Counted from the stretch's first letter, positions 53,696 through 63,284 are shown. The stretch is DNA of 64,000 nucleotides from CAXBGS01 sp963975425 (GCA_963975425.1 CAXBGS010000001.1:1178001-1242000); one strand, 5' to 3'. Numbers and translations: made by a program. Notes: a model not told the origin generated them from the sequence alone.

Positions 53696-54484
53696 CTGAA
53701 CGAATCGATTTACGATCATCCCAAGTATTACGACTTGGTTTTTGGTGCCGACTGTGCGGCCGAAGTGAAATTCATCCGCGCTTGTGGCGAGGCTTATGGC
53801 TGTGGAAAATCTGACGTTGCGCAAGCCCGCCTGTTCGAGCCTGCATGCGGGACGGGGCGTTTGCTCTTTGCGCTTGCCAAGCGAGGCTATTCGGTCGCCG
53901 GGTTGGATTTGAATGAAAAGGCGATCGAGTTTTGCAATGCGAGATTTCGTCGGCACTCGATGGCGGAGACTGCGTTTGTTGCGGACATGTCCGACTTTCG
54001 CGTTCGCCGACGGTATGACATCGCGTTCAATACGATCAACAGTTTTCGGCATCTCGACAGCGAAGCGGCGGCGCTCGGGCATATGCAGTGCATGGGCCAA
54101 GCGGTTCGGGTTGGCGGCTTGTATCTGTTGGGCGTGCACCTGACGCCGACCAAGGTGCCGCCGAGCGAAACCGAATCCTGGTCGGCACGTCGTGGTCACC
54201 TTGCCATCAACACGCACATGTGGACGCTGGCCCGGGACAAGCGGCGCCGGGTGGAACGATTCGGTATTCGATTTGACGTCCACAGTCCGCGCCGCAGTTT
54301 TCGGATCGAAGACGAACTGGTGCTGCGCAGCTATACGCCCCAGCAGATGGAAAAGCTGATCGAAAAGAGTGGCTGCTGGACGATCGTCGCCACACATGAC
54401 TTTGCTTATCGGATTGATGAGCCGATTGAGGTCGACGCAACGACCGAGGACGTTGTCTACGTGTTGAAGCGGAAACGCGGATGA
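53696..54484 (+). CDS. Class I SAM-dependent methyltransferase with non-standard start
   Basis: The protein core matches small methyltransferases. A conserved N-terminus ESIYDHPKYYDLVFGADCAAE is in frame upstream, then FEPACGTGRLLFALAKRG (motif I, SAM-binding) and VAGLDLNEKAIEFC (motif II). The C-terminus ends ETTEDVVYVLKRKRG (here TTEDVVYVLKRKRG). No ATG or GTG lies upstream of the conserved N-terminus in the frame. Candidates are CTG at 53696 (LNESIYD) or TTG at 53735, which would cut the conserved part. I use 53696. GGAG at 53674-53677 is upstream. The frame is open back to 53585. Confidence 0.72.
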   Translation: MNESIYDHPKYYDLVFGADCAAEVKFIRACGEAYGCGKSDVAQARLFEPACGTGRLLFALAKRGYSVAGLDLNEKAIEFCNARFRRHSMAETAFVADMSDFRVRRRYDIAFNTINSFRHLDSEAAALGHMQCMGQAVRVGGLYLLGVHLTPTKVPPSETESWSARRGHLAINTHMWTLARDKRRRVERFGIRFDVHSPRRSFRIEDELVLRSYTPQQMEKLIEKSGCWTIVATHDFAYRIDEPIEVDATTEDVVYVLKRKRG

Positions 54485-54705
54485 TCAGGCCCGATCGAGG
54501 TCAACGTTGGGTGATCGAGGTCAACGCTGGCAGGTCGATTCTCGCGGTGGTTGGCCCCGCTTTTGCACTGTGGTTTAACTGCGGCTAGACGTTCCAATCA
54601 AGCTGACGCGATCCGTATGTCAGACCTGTCAATGCAGGGGCTCTGATGCGTACGCCTTACTGCACGCCTGACCAAGTGTCCGGCGTTCGCTGCACGTCGG
54701 GTTGC

Positions 54706-55248
54706 CTAAACACCTCTCTGTTTTCGTCCCGACATTGATAGCAGGACTGCGGCGACCAGGGCGGCCAAGCCTAGGCCGCCGGCGACCAGGGCGTTGCGTC
54801 CCCAAGTGCGCTTGGTCAATTCCAGTGTCTTGTAGTTGTACATCGCGGGCATTTCCAGGCCGCGTTCTTCCATTTCTTCAAACTCGCCAATCAGTGCTGC
54901 CGGCGCTGCGGTCTTGTAAGCCTCGGCGTATTCGGCAATATGCTGTTCTGTGGTGACCGGAACCTCCACTAACGACCAGCGAACGGCACAGAAACTGGCG
55001 ATCAGCAGACAGGCGGTTGCCAGAAAAGCGGCCACAATGAAACCGATCCGCGATCCGCCGGCGGCATCATGTTCCGATGCGATGGACGATCCATGAGTGG
55101 ACGTGTCGGCCGACGGCAGTTTTCGCAGCTCTCCCAGTTTGGGGACAGCAACCGTTTCGCCACATTGGACACATGTGACGCTGTCCCCCGCCTGCGAGGG
55201 CGAAACGAGAATGGGTGAGGAGCAATTCTGGCAGGGTAGCTGAAACAT
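54706..55248 (-). CDS. Zinc-ribbon membrane protein
   Basis: From ATG 55248 (MFQLPCQNC) the protein has ~180 residues. It starts with a two-CxxC zinc-ribbon (CQNCSSPILV..CVQCGETV) of the kind used by planctomycetes at the start of many membrane proteins. A membrane helix is at ~66-90 (IGFIVAAFLATACLLIASFCAVRW), a helical region follows (~95-135), and a second membrane segment is near the C-terminus. Function unknown; the ribbon may bind nucleic acid or protein. Confidence 0.78.
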   Translation of the reverse strand: MFQLPCQNCSSPILVSPSQAGDSVTCVQCGETVAVPKLGELRKLPSADTSTHGSSIASEHDAAGGSRIGFIVAAFLATACLLIASFCAVRWSLVEVPVTTEQHIAEYAEAYKTAAPAALIGEFEEMEERGLEMPAMYNYKTLELTKRTWGRNALVAGGLGLAALVAAVLLSMSGRKQRGV

Positions 55249-56285
55249 AAGCGTCAAATGAAGAAGATTTGAAGATCAACCGACTGGACCGGCGAACCTG
55301 TGTGACTAGAATCCTATTGAGCAGAAGGCACCACCGCCCGAAAAGCCGTTCCCGCAGCCTTTTTTGAATTGTGCCGGTTTTAACGAAATCGACCTGACAA
55401 TTTGGCAGCCGGACATCACTGATGACCCGCGGCACCCAATAGCGAACTGTTTTGTTCGTCATCGCGACCCGAAGGAACGGTTTCGCATCTCAGAGTGGTC
55501 GAAATTGCTGGATGCTGCTAGGAGGGCTAGCGAACCTCATGGATAGGTTTTTTTGGGGTTCGTCAAACGGTTTTGAAGACTTAAAAGCGGATTGGAACGG
55601 GGAGCATATCGGACGGGGATAAACGACGGGGGAGTTTCTTAGTTACGCCACCTTTGCAGTGAATGTTCGTTGGGGAAAACACCTCAGCATCGTTGGAACG
55701 CACTTGATCGGTTTGAACCAGTTCTGGTTCGCACCATCGGGCCGAACCAGCCAAGCCAACACACCTTGCGGGTCCACCAGGCGTCAACAGATTCTCAGCC
55801 AATCATTCTGCTTTGACCAGTCGACGGCATGTCAGTCATTCCGTTTCCTGACGCAGTTCCATCCCTCCCGCTGGCGAAATTTCGCTGTGACATCCCACCA
55901 ACCAAGTCGTCTTGCAAGTCCGTCAATCCGATTTGGGTGCGACTGCTGCGGGTGATTTTTTAGCAAAGAGAGACATCGTCGGTCGCGTTATGGGGCGTGC
56001 GCCGGTCAAACGTTACTGATCAAGCTGCGCCGTGAGTCAAGCCAAGCGGGGCCGGTCAGGTCGCATGTGAAGCGGATGATTGATCCAAACAGAAAGTTTT
56101 TCCAATTCGCAGCTGTCCGCAGGAGTCACATTGTTCGAGTGGTAGAGTTTCTAACCGAGTCACCAATAGCTCGGGCGAAAAGATACGATCGTCCAATGCG
56201 GGCAAGCGCGTTCCCATTTTGATTTTGACGACTAAGACTACAAACGCACACATTTATTTATAAGTTTCCGCAAGGAGTTACTGTC
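55249..56285. other. 1.04-kb region without a confident gene
   Basis: I find no gene to defend here. A short leftward frame at 56056-56253 (ending GKTFCLDQSSASHAT) contains CDSCG and might be a small gene, but it has no ribosome-binding site. A hairpin with a T-run lies at 55533-55553. The last part (56240-56285) is AT-rich and holds the ribosome-binding site and likely promoter of the sigma-factor gene. An unrecognised small RNA could lie in this stretch. Confidence 0.5.
55533..55553 (+). terminator. Possible weak terminator hairpin
   Basis: A five-base stem AACCT/AGGTT with a seven-base loop is followed by seven T residues. It lies in the long gene-free stretch and would end a + strand transcript, but no gene for it is visible. 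Confidence 0.4.
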
Positions 56286-57848
56286 TTGTTTGATACCCTA
56301 CTGGACGAATTCGAATCCGTCGCCGACCAGACACCCGAAGATGTTACGGGCGGATTTCGAAAATTGCCTGATGACAGCGATGACGACGATACCGCAGCGG
56401 CGGTAGCGTCCGAAGTCGTCGAAGGCGAAGTGCAGCTGGATAGTCCCGACGAGTTATTGTCGATCGACGACAGCGAATCTTGGTCGGACGATCCGGTACG
56501 TATGTACCTAACCCAGATGGGTGAAATTCCGCTGCTGACGCGACGCCAAGAAATCGAATTGGCTAAACGTATCGAAGAAACGCGTCGCCGGTTCCGCACC
56601 AAGCTGCTGGAAAACCACTACGTCCTCGTTGAAGCTTACAAGACGCTTAAAAAAGTCTATCGCGGACAGCTGCCTTTTGACCGTACCGTTCAGGTGTCGG
56701 TGACCGATCGGCTGGAAAAAGAACAAATCATCGGGCGTTTGCCGCACAACTTGCGGACGCTGCAGACCTTGTTGAAACGAAATCGACACGATTGGAAAGT
56801 CTCCCTTAGCAAAAGTGCTTCCCAGCGTCGTCGCGCCGAAGCATGGCGTTCACTTGCACGTCGTCGACGCCGCAGCGTTCGTTTGATCGAAGAACTGGGG
56901 CTGCGGACGCCCAAGATCGAATCTCGAATCGAATTGCTGCGTCGATTCAGCTTTCGATTGGACGAAATCGAAAAGGAAATCTCTGACCAGCGACGCACCA
57001 AACACGGTCGCGAAGTCAAAGAACGATTGCTGCACGAACGACGCCAGATTTTGACCGCTTGTCAAGAAACGCCTCAGTCGTTGAAGCGTCGCGTGGCAAT
57101 GTTGACCAAGGTCTACGGTGAGTACCAACAAGCCAAGCGAGAACTCAGCGAAGGAAACTTGCGGCTGGTCGTGTCGATCGCCAAGAAATACCGCAATCGC
57201 GGGTTGTCGTTCTTGGATTTGATTCAAGAAGGCAACGCGGGCTTGATGCGTGCGGTGGACAAGTTTGAATACCGCCGCGGATTCAAATTCTGTACGTATG
57301 CGACTTGGTGGATTCGCCAAGCAATCACGCGTGCCGTTGCCGATCAAAGTCGTACCATTCGAATTCCGGTTCACATGGTCGAAACGATGAGCCGCGTCCG
57401 CAACGTCGCCCGACAATTGTTGCAAGAGCTCGGTCGTGAACCAACGATCGAAGAAACCGCTCGACGCGCCGATGTCACCGTCGAAGAAGCACGCCGCGTG
57501 CTGACGATGAGTCGTTTCCCGATTTCCCTGGACCGACCGGTCGGTAATAGCGAAGACAGCCAGTTCGGTGATTTGTTGCCCGACGGTACCGCCGAAAGCC
57601 CTCAGATCGGCGCGACGCAAGAGATGCTGCGTGACCGAATCGGAAACGTGTTGAAGTCTCTTTCCTACCGTGAACGCGAAATCATCAAACTGCGTTACGG
57701 TCTGGGTGATGGATACAGCTATACGCTGGAAGAAGTCGGGCACATCTTCAAGGTGACCCGCGAGCGTATCCGTCAAATCGAAGCCAAAGCGGTTCGCAAG
57801 CTGCAACAACCAAGTCGCAGCCAGGATCTTGTCGGCTTTCTCGATTAG
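56286..57848 (+). CDS. RpoD-like sigma-70 factor
   Basis: The 520-residue protein has an acidic N-terminus, region 1.2 (DDPVRMYLTQMGEIPLLTRRQE, ~67-87), a long basic helical insertion (~110-290), and region 2 (NLRLVVSIAKKYRNRGLSFLDLIQEGNAGLMRAVDKFEYRRGFKFCTYATWWIRQAI). Region 3 and region 4 (LSYREREIIKLRYGLGDGYSYTLEEVGHIFKVTRERIRQIEAKA) follow. This is a primary-type layout, with promoter recognition of the -10 and -35 kind. Start is TTG at 56286, supported by AAGGAG eight bases upstream. The genome may have further sigma-70 paralogues, so I do not name it rpoD with certainty. Confidence 0.9.
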   Translation: MFDTLLDEFESVADQTPEDVTGGFRKLPDDSDDDDTAAAVASEVVEGEVQLDSPDELLSIDDSESWSDDPVRMYLTQMGEIPLLTRRQEIELAKRIEETRRRFRTKLLENHYVLVEAYKTLKKVYRGQLPFDRTVQVSVTDRLEKEQIIGRLPHNLRTLQTLLKRNRHDWKVSLSKSASQRRRAEAWRSLARRRRRSVRLIEELGLRTPKIESRIELLRRFSFRLDEIEKEISDQRRTKHGREVKERLLHERRQILTACQETPQSLKRRVAMLTKVYGEYQQAKRELSEGNLRLVVSIAKKYRNRGLSFLDLIQEGNAGLMRAVDKFEYRRGFKFCTYATWWIRQAITRAVADQSRTIRIPVHMVETMSRVRNVARQLLQELGREPTIEETARRADVTVEEARRVLTMSRFPISLDRPVGNSEDSQFGDLLPDGTAESPQIGATQEMLRDRIGNVLKSLSYREREIIKLRYGLGDGYSYTLEEVGHIFKVTRERIRQIEAKAVRKLQQPSRSQDLVGFLD

Positions 57849-57872
57849 ACCCCCATGGCGTCGTGTGTCTTT

Positions 57873-57905
57873 GTAGGTCGGAATAAGCCTGGCGCTGTTC
57901 CGACA
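57873..57905. repeat. Single copy of a dispersed 33-bp repeat
   Basis: This segment matches the left arm at 38817-38849 in 26 of 33 positions and contains its own short dyad TCGGAA / TTCCGA. It lies between the sigma-factor gene and the TPR glycosyltransferase gene. Confidence 0.75.
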
Positions 57906-57983
57906 CACGTCACGTGTGATGCTGATTGCCGGAATATTCAACGGCTTGGCATCGCACGGCTTGTTTCGGTGCACCACTGAGCC

Positions 57984-59417
57984 ATGCCGACCATCGAAGA
58001 AGTCTTGCAGCAAGGTTGGCGGCTCCACCAGGCCGGACGTGTCGACGATGCGGCCGCCATCTATCGCCACGTGCTCGACCAGGCACCCCGTTCGGCCGAG
58101 GCCCACGTCTATCTGGGAATCGCTCAGTTCGACCAACGTGACTTTCGGCAATCTGCCGCCTCGTATCGCGAGGCAATTCGCCTTCGCGATTCGTTTCCCG
58201 TCGCATGGAACAATCTCGGCAACTCGCTGCGCATGTCGGGTGACGTCGACGAGGCCGAGTCTTGTTTCGTCAAAGCGCTGCAGCAACAACCCGGTTATCT
58301 GTCGGCGCTAAAGAATCGCGGCACGCTGTGGGTTTGGGCCGGCGAAATCGAACGCGGATTGCATTGGTACCAAGAAGCGTTGAAGGTCAAACCGGACGAT
58401 CCCGAGCTGCATCGAAACCTTGGCGTGATCAACTTGCTGCTAGGCGAATTTGAAATCGGTTGGCCCGAGTATCGCTGGCGATGGCGCATGCCAGGGATGC
58501 GGCGACCACAGACCAACGCGCCGTTCTGGCAAGGTGAGCAGCTTGATGGAAAAACCGTTCTGTTGTATCCCGAGCAAGGACGCGGCGACACGATTCAGTT
58601 CATTCGCATGGCCACCGAGCTGCACGACGCCGGGGCACGCGTGTTCATCGAGTGTCCGCAAGAGCTGATTCCGCTGCTGCAGTCGGTTCGCGGTGTCGAC
58701 ATGTTCTTGCCCGAGGGCGCCGTGATTCCGCCGGTTGATTACCACCTGTCGCTGATCGATGCGGTCGACGTGTGGTATTGTTCCAAAGGTGAATTGCCGC
58801 TCAGTACCGACACTCGTCATGGCTATTTAAACGTTCCCGAAGCAAAGGCACTGCAGTGGCGTCGGTGGCTTGATCAAACGATGCCGCAAAGCGTTGGCAA
58901 GCCGATGCACGGCAGGCTGACGCACGGCAAACCGGTTCACGGCAAATCAATACGCGACAGACCGATGCGTGTGGGGATCAATTGGCAAGGCAGTCCCGAT
59001 CATCATGCCGACGTTTATCGCAGCGTTCCGCTGGATTGCTTGGCGGTACTGGCCAATCGTGCTGACATTCAGTTAGTCAGTTTACAGTTTGGCCACGGTG
59101 CCGATGACTTGGATGCATGCGACTTCGCAGACTCGGTGGTGAAGGTTCCCGCTGGCGTTGACACGTCCGAGGGCGCCTTTGTCGACACGGCGGCCATCGT
59201 AAAGGGGTTGGATGTCGTGGTGACCAGTGACACCGCGATCGCGCACCTGGCCGGCGCGCTGGGCGTGCCTGTGCAGTTGATGCTGGGCAAGGTTCCGGAC
59301 TGGCGATGGCGTTTGGATGGCGACACCACGGTGTGGTACGACACCTTCACGTTGGTGCGGCAGCAGCACATTGGCGATTGGAACAGCGTCGCTGCGTCGA
59401 TCGCGTCGAAATTTTAG
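57984..59417 (+). CDS. TPR protein with glycosyltransferase-like C-terminal domain
   Basis: The 477-residue protein has about four tetratricopeptide repeats in the first ~165 residues (ending LHRNLGVINLLLGEFEIGWPEYRWRW). The C-terminal half resembles GT41/GT9-type transferases: VLLYPEQGRGDTIQFIRM at ~192, RVGINWQGSPDHHADVYRSVPL at ~335, and the nucleotide-sugar-site segment VVTSDTAIAHLAGALGVPVQLML at ~413. It resembles bacterial O-GlcNAc-transferase-like proteins, though the donor and acceptor are unknown. A Gly/His/Lys-rich stretch (~315-330) with HGR, HGK, HGK repeats is an unusual insertion, encoded by 18-base-like repeats. ATG at 57984. Confidence 0.8.
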   Translation: MPTIEEVLQQGWRLHQAGRVDDAAAIYRHVLDQAPRSAEAHVYLGIAQFDQRDFRQSAASYREAIRLRDSFPVAWNNLGNSLRMSGDVDEAESCFVKALQQQPGYLSALKNRGTLWVWAGEIERGLHWYQEALKVKPDDPELHRNLGVINLLLGEFEIGWPEYRWRWRMPGMRRPQTNAPFWQGEQLDGKTVLLYPEQGRGDTIQFIRMATELHDAGARVFIECPQELIPLLQSVRGVDMFLPEGAVIPPVDYHLSLIDAVDVWYCSKGELPLSTDTRHGYLNVPEAKALQWRRWLDQTMPQSVGKPMHGRLTHGKPVHGKSIRDRPMRVGINWQGSPDHHADVYRSVPLDCLAVLANRADIQLVSLQFGHGADDLDACDFADSVVKVPAGVDTSEGAFVDTAAIVKGLDVVVTSDTAIAHLAGALGVPVQLMLGKVPDWRWRLDGDTTVWYDTFTLVRQQHIGDWNSVAASIASKF

Positions 59418-59431
59418 GCCGACGCCTCGGG

Positions 59432-60892
59432 CTATTTCTTGATCTTGTTGAGCCAATAGTCGGGCCAAATGATTCGGCCGGCTTCGTACCGCTCATGTTT
59501 CCAAGCGGGCCATCGCGGCGTTTCTGACTGAACTTGGCGATAGATTTCCAGCAGTTCTGTCTTCAGCGACTGAAACACATCGGGATGCGAAGCGGACAAT
59601 TCAGTGGTTTCGCCGATGTCCGTTTTCAGGTTGTATAGCTCGAATCCCGTCAGCCCGGCGGTCTTCATCACGTGTGTTTTCTCGTCGGTGATGTCGGGCG
59701 TCTTGGGTGCCTCGGCGTCCAACGCCGCAAGCAGTTTCCAGTCGCCGCGTCGAACCGCAACTTTCGGCGCCGTACGCGTGTAGTTGTATTGCCAATACAG
59801 CGGCTTGTCTCGCTGGATGTCCCGCCCGCCAAAGATCGGAACTACACTCGACCCATCAAGCGTACGATCCGCTGGTGGGGCGGTGCCAGTGATTTCGCAC
59901 AGGCTTGGCAACAGATCGACACCACTGACCGGTTGATCGGATTCGGATCCGGCTGGAACATGCTCGGGCCAACGCACAATGCCGGGGACGCGGATGCCGC
60001 CGTCATACAAATCCCCTTTTTTGCCACGCAGCGGTCCGGCCGATCCGTGCGGATGCATTGCCGTCACAGCGGGGCCATTGTCGCTTGTGAAGAGGACGCA
60101 GGTGTTCTCACGCAGATTGAACTGGTCAAGTTTTTGCATCAGTCGACCGAACGCGTTGTCCATCTGTGCGATATTTCCGTGATACGCTGAAAAGCTTGGG
60201 TCGTCCGATGGATATTGCTGGGCGAACTTTGGATCGGTGGCGATCGGTTCGTGGGGTTCGTGAAAACAAACGTACAAGAAGAACGGTTTCGTTTTGTCGC
60301 GACTTTCGTCCAGCCAGCGAATCGCTTCGTCGGCGACGATATTGGCGGCGTAGTCATTGATCTTGCCAACCGGTTGGCCGTTGCGGACAAAATTGTCGGG
60401 ATGTTTGTGGTTGGGCAGGGCGTTGTTCTGGGTCGAAAACCAATCGTCAAAACCGTGATCGTTCGGTTGTGGCTGCTCGGGCGAATTGAATTTGCCGTTC
60501 AGGTGCCATTTGCCAACATGACAAGTCGTGTAACCTGTCTGCTGCAACAGTGTCGCAATCGTGATTTCACTCTCACGCACATGTGTCGGCGAGTTGAAGG
60601 GAATCGCGCCATGGACGCCAACACGGTACGGCGTTCGTCCGGTCATCAACCCGGTTCGCGAGGGTGAACAGTTTGATGCGGCTGAATAACAACTCGTCAG
60701 CTTCATCCCTTCTCGCGCGAACTGGTCCAAGTGGGGCGTTTTGACGATTTCGCTGCCGAAGCACGCCAGGTCGCCATAGCCCAGGTCATCGGCGACGACC
60801 ACGACGATGTTCGGTCGCGATGCGGCGATACAAACGGTTGCTCCTGTCGTTAGCAGGAATAAGGTCGCTGCGACTCTCAAGACGCTGAACAT
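59432..60892 (-). CDS. Exported sulfatase (Cys-type)
   Basis: From ATG 60892 the protein has 486 residues and a signal peptide (MFSVLRVAATLFLLTTGATVCIAA). Metal site: VVVADDLGYGD (D35, D36). The sulfatase signature is NCSPSRTGLMTGR, with C75 to be converted to formylglycine by FGE-type enzymes (the maturase is not in this window). Later SDNGPAV and the GKKGDLYDGGIRVP segment complete the active site. Arylsulfatase A-like family, widespread in planctomycetes for sulfated polysaccharides. It follows the double hydrolase gene by 40 bases on the same strand, so the two are likely an operon for an esterified and sulfated substrate. Confidence 0.93.
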   Translation of the reverse strand: MFSVLRVAATLFLLTTGATVCIAASRPNIVVVVADDLGYGDLACFGSEIVKTPHLDQFAREGMKLTSCYSAASNCSPSRTGLMTGRTPYRVGVHGAIPFNSPTHVRESEITIATLLQQTGYTTCHVGKWHLNGKFNSPEQPQPNDHGFDDWFSTQNNALPNHKHPDNFVRNGQPVGKINDYAANIVADEAIRWLDESRDKTKPFFLYVCFHEPHEPIATDPKFAQQYPSDDPSFSAYHGNIAQMDNAFGRLMQKLDQFNLRENTCVLFTSDNGPAVTAMHPHGSAGPLRGKKGDLYDGGIRVPGIVRWPEHVPAGSESDQPVSGVDLLPSLCEITGTAPPADRTLDGSSVVPIFGGRDIQRDKPLYWQYNYTRTAPKVAVRRGDWKLLAALDAEAPKTPDITDEKTHVMKTAGLTGFELYNLKTDIGETTELSASHPDVFQSLKTELLEIYRQVQSETPRWPAWKHERYEAGRIIWPDYWLNKIKK

Positions 60893-60932
60893 GTTTGATT
60901 CTCTTTGATATTCAAGTTGCATGGTCAAGTTG

Positions 60933-63284
60933 TTATTCCGCGGCAGGCCAATCCAAGTGGCGATGCAAAAAGTCAAATGTGCCTTTGCCATGGATCGTAT
61001 GCGGTCCGTTGAAAAATTCGATTTCGGTTCGATCGCCGATGCCCAATTCGTCGTAGTGTCGCCTGACTTTAGCGTATTCCCAGGCGACCCATTCATCCGG
61101 CGCGACGCCATCGCGGTGGCCTCGTTCGACCATAAAGGGGCGCGGTGTCATTAGGCTGGCCAGTTCCGCATAGTTCGCGACGTGAGCCATGTTCCATTCC
61201 CAAATCTCGTACTCGGGCGCGAACACATAACTTGTTGGGTGCGTCACGCTGGTTGTTTTCACAATCCATTCATTGAAATCAGCCGAGCAGATTGAAAGTG
61301 CGTATTCCCTTAGCATGGTCGGAACTCGCATTGCGGTTTTTCCACCGTACGAAATCCCATAGAACGCGATCCGGTCCGCATCGACATGGGGAAGCGTCGA
61401 TAGCCACTGCAGGGTGCGGCGGTGTTGCGGGATGATGTAACTGAATAGCGACCGCTGCAACGGATTCGATTTTCGTTGGATCTGGCGGAAATCGTCTCCG
61501 CCGCGATAGGGGTTTTGTGGTGCGTAGACGATGAATCCACGCTGGGCCAATTCTGCCGCGAATCCGCGGTCATGAAATCCGCCTTTGTGTGGCTGCAGCG
61601 TCCACTGGGGTGTTCCTTCTAGCCCGTGTTGGCAAACAACCACTGGGCGTTTTTCGCCATCTTTTAGGTTGGACGGCAGCAGCAGAAGTCCACCCGCGAC
61701 GACGTCGGGGTAGACGTCCAGTGCAACTTCATAGGTGTCAAACGCGGCTTCGCTGGCTACCCGTCGCGACCGAGGGTTTAACGGAATTGTCGGATCCGGA
61801 ATCCGGCCGATGACTTGATTGTAAAAAGCTTCGCGATGCACCTGAGTCGATTGTGTCCACGCATCGATGGATGACCGGTCGGCTTTTCGCCAGTGCAAGT
61901 CGCGCAGGCGGGCACTGCGGCGTACAAGCGATTGTGAGTAATCGACAAGTTCCGCCACTTGCTGTTTTTGCCGTTCGAGATGATTCGGCAGCAAATGAGC
62001 TGAGTGTAGCGTTAGTGAATCGCCAGTGGTGGCGTCCACGGCGATGTCGAGTCCATCAAGGAAATTGGATATCGCGGCATCACTTCCCGGGCTCCCTTGG
62101 CCGTCGTCGCTAACGACGAAATGAATGTCTTCACTGCGCCCAAGAACATCGTAGTGCTGTCGGGCGATTTCAAATTCACTCCTTGCGCGCTTGACCGGTG
62201 GCGTTCGTATCGTTCCGGGTGCGGCGGAGGCTCGTTGTTCGCTCGTCGCCTTTGGCGGTCCGTCGATTTCGGGGGCTCGGCACGCTTCGATCGTCAGGTT
62301 GCGTGGCGCGATCAGTCCGGCAATTTCCGCATCGCCGAACTCGGTCAATAGCCCCCACACATTGCGATAGATCGGTTCGGCCCAAATGTCGTCTCGGCGA
62401 TCAAAGTATCCGCAGACCAGCGTTGATTCGATTCGTGGGTCGATCGCCGCGCTGTACATTGCAAGCAGTCCACCTTCGCCGATGCCCATCACTCCAATCC
62501 GGCGATTTTCGGAACTTGTGTCACGATGGGCGAATTGGTCGATTGCGCCGAGCACCTTTTGGACTTCGTATCCAATGATATGTCGGCCGACCTGGAATGA
62601 AGTTCGATAGACGAACTCGCGATGCGGTTGGTTTGTGAAACGAACATCGGGGTGACCCGAAAAATCGGCTTCCCGATTGATCAATCGTGGGACCAGGACT
62701 TCACAACCTAGCCGGACGAGATGCAAAAGGACTTGCGAGTTTTTATCCTGTTCGCGATCACCGGTCAGGCCGACAAACGTTTCAGGCGACCATGCCGCAT
62801 CGGGAATCGCGATAACGTGAGCAACCGTTTCTCGGTCAAGCGGACGCAGCAAAATGCCTTCGCCGGTGACCCCGCCCAGCACGGGCCACTGAACACAAAA
62901 GGCTTCGCACGTTTTCGACTTGGCAATGGATCGACCATGCGAGTCGCCCTGGGCGAGACTGATTTGTAAGTGGAATCCGTCTGCCGTTTCGCGGGGATCG
63001 CTCACACCGATGATCCGAGAAAATCTCTGTCGGCTGGGCTCGATTTGTTTTTGGTAGGCGGCGACCGATGAGTAGTCTCGCTGCCGTTTCTGTCGACGCG
63101 AGGCCGCCAGTTCGATTTCTCTTGTCGCAAATTGGTTGATCCCACGAACCATCCACTCGTCCATTGGTTCATTCAAAACCAGCGGCTTTGTACCGGCGAT
63201 GGCTTGAACGGGCTGCGCGTTCGCGGCGGCGCAACAGGCGACAATCAGGGTGAATGAGAAGATTGATTTGACGGGAAAGCTCAT
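60933..63284 (-). CDS. Exported protein with two alpha/beta-hydrolase domains
   Basis: The 783-residue protein has a signal peptide (MSFPVKSIFSFTLIVACCAAANA). The first hydrolase-like half (~100-400) has the elbow GIGEGG, in which the nucleophile Ser is replaced by Glu, so it is probably inactive. The second half (~500-783) carries an intact elbow GISYGGKT and PVVVCQHGLEGTPQW, and ends GPHTIHGKGTFDFLHRHL, with a catalytic His. It resembles acetyl-xylan-esterase or dienelactone-hydrolase-like proteins and fits polysaccharide de-esterification beside a sulfatase. Substrate not known. Confidence 0.8.
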   Translation of the reverse strand: MSFPVKSIFSFTLIVACCAAANAQPVQAIAGTKPLVLNEPMDEWMVRGINQFATREIELAASRRQKRQRDYSSVAAYQKQIEPSRQRFSRIIGVSDPRETADGFHLQISLAQGDSHGRSIAKSKTCEAFCVQWPVLGGVTGEGILLRPLDRETVAHVIAIPDAAWSPETFVGLTGDREQDKNSQVLLHLVRLGCEVLVPRLINREADFSGHPDVRFTNQPHREFVYRTSFQVGRHIIGYEVQKVLGAIDQFAHRDTSSENRRIGVMGIGEGGLLAMYSAAIDPRIESTLVCGYFDRRDDIWAEPIYRNVWGLLTEFGDAEIAGLIAPRNLTIEACRAPEIDGPPKATSEQRASAAPGTIRTPPVKRARSEFEIARQHYDVLGRSEDIHFVVSDDGQGSPGSDAAISNFLDGLDIAVDATTGDSLTLHSAHLLPNHLERQKQQVAELVDYSQSLVRRSARLRDLHWRKADRSSIDAWTQSTQVHREAFYNQVIGRIPDPTIPLNPRSRRVASEAAFDTYEVALDVYPDVVAGGLLLLPSNLKDGEKRPVVVCQHGLEGTPQWTLQPHKGGFHDRGFAAELAQRGFIVYAPQNPYRGGDDFRQIQRKSNPLQRSLFSYIIPQHRRTLQWLSTLPHVDADRIAFYGISYGGKTAMRVPTMLREYALSICSADFNEWIVKTTSVTHPTSYVFAPEYEIWEWNMAHVANYAELASLMTPRPFMVERGHRDGVAPDEWVAWEYAKVRRHYDELGIGDRTEIEFFNGPHTIHGKGTFDFLHRHLDWPAAE

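Noticed and set aside
53537..54397. A 286-residue minus-strand frame.
   Set aside because: Antisense to the methyltransferase with clear SAM motifs.
56850..58289. A 479-residue minus-strand frame.
   Set aside because: Antisense across the sigma factor and the TPR gene, both well supported by motifs.
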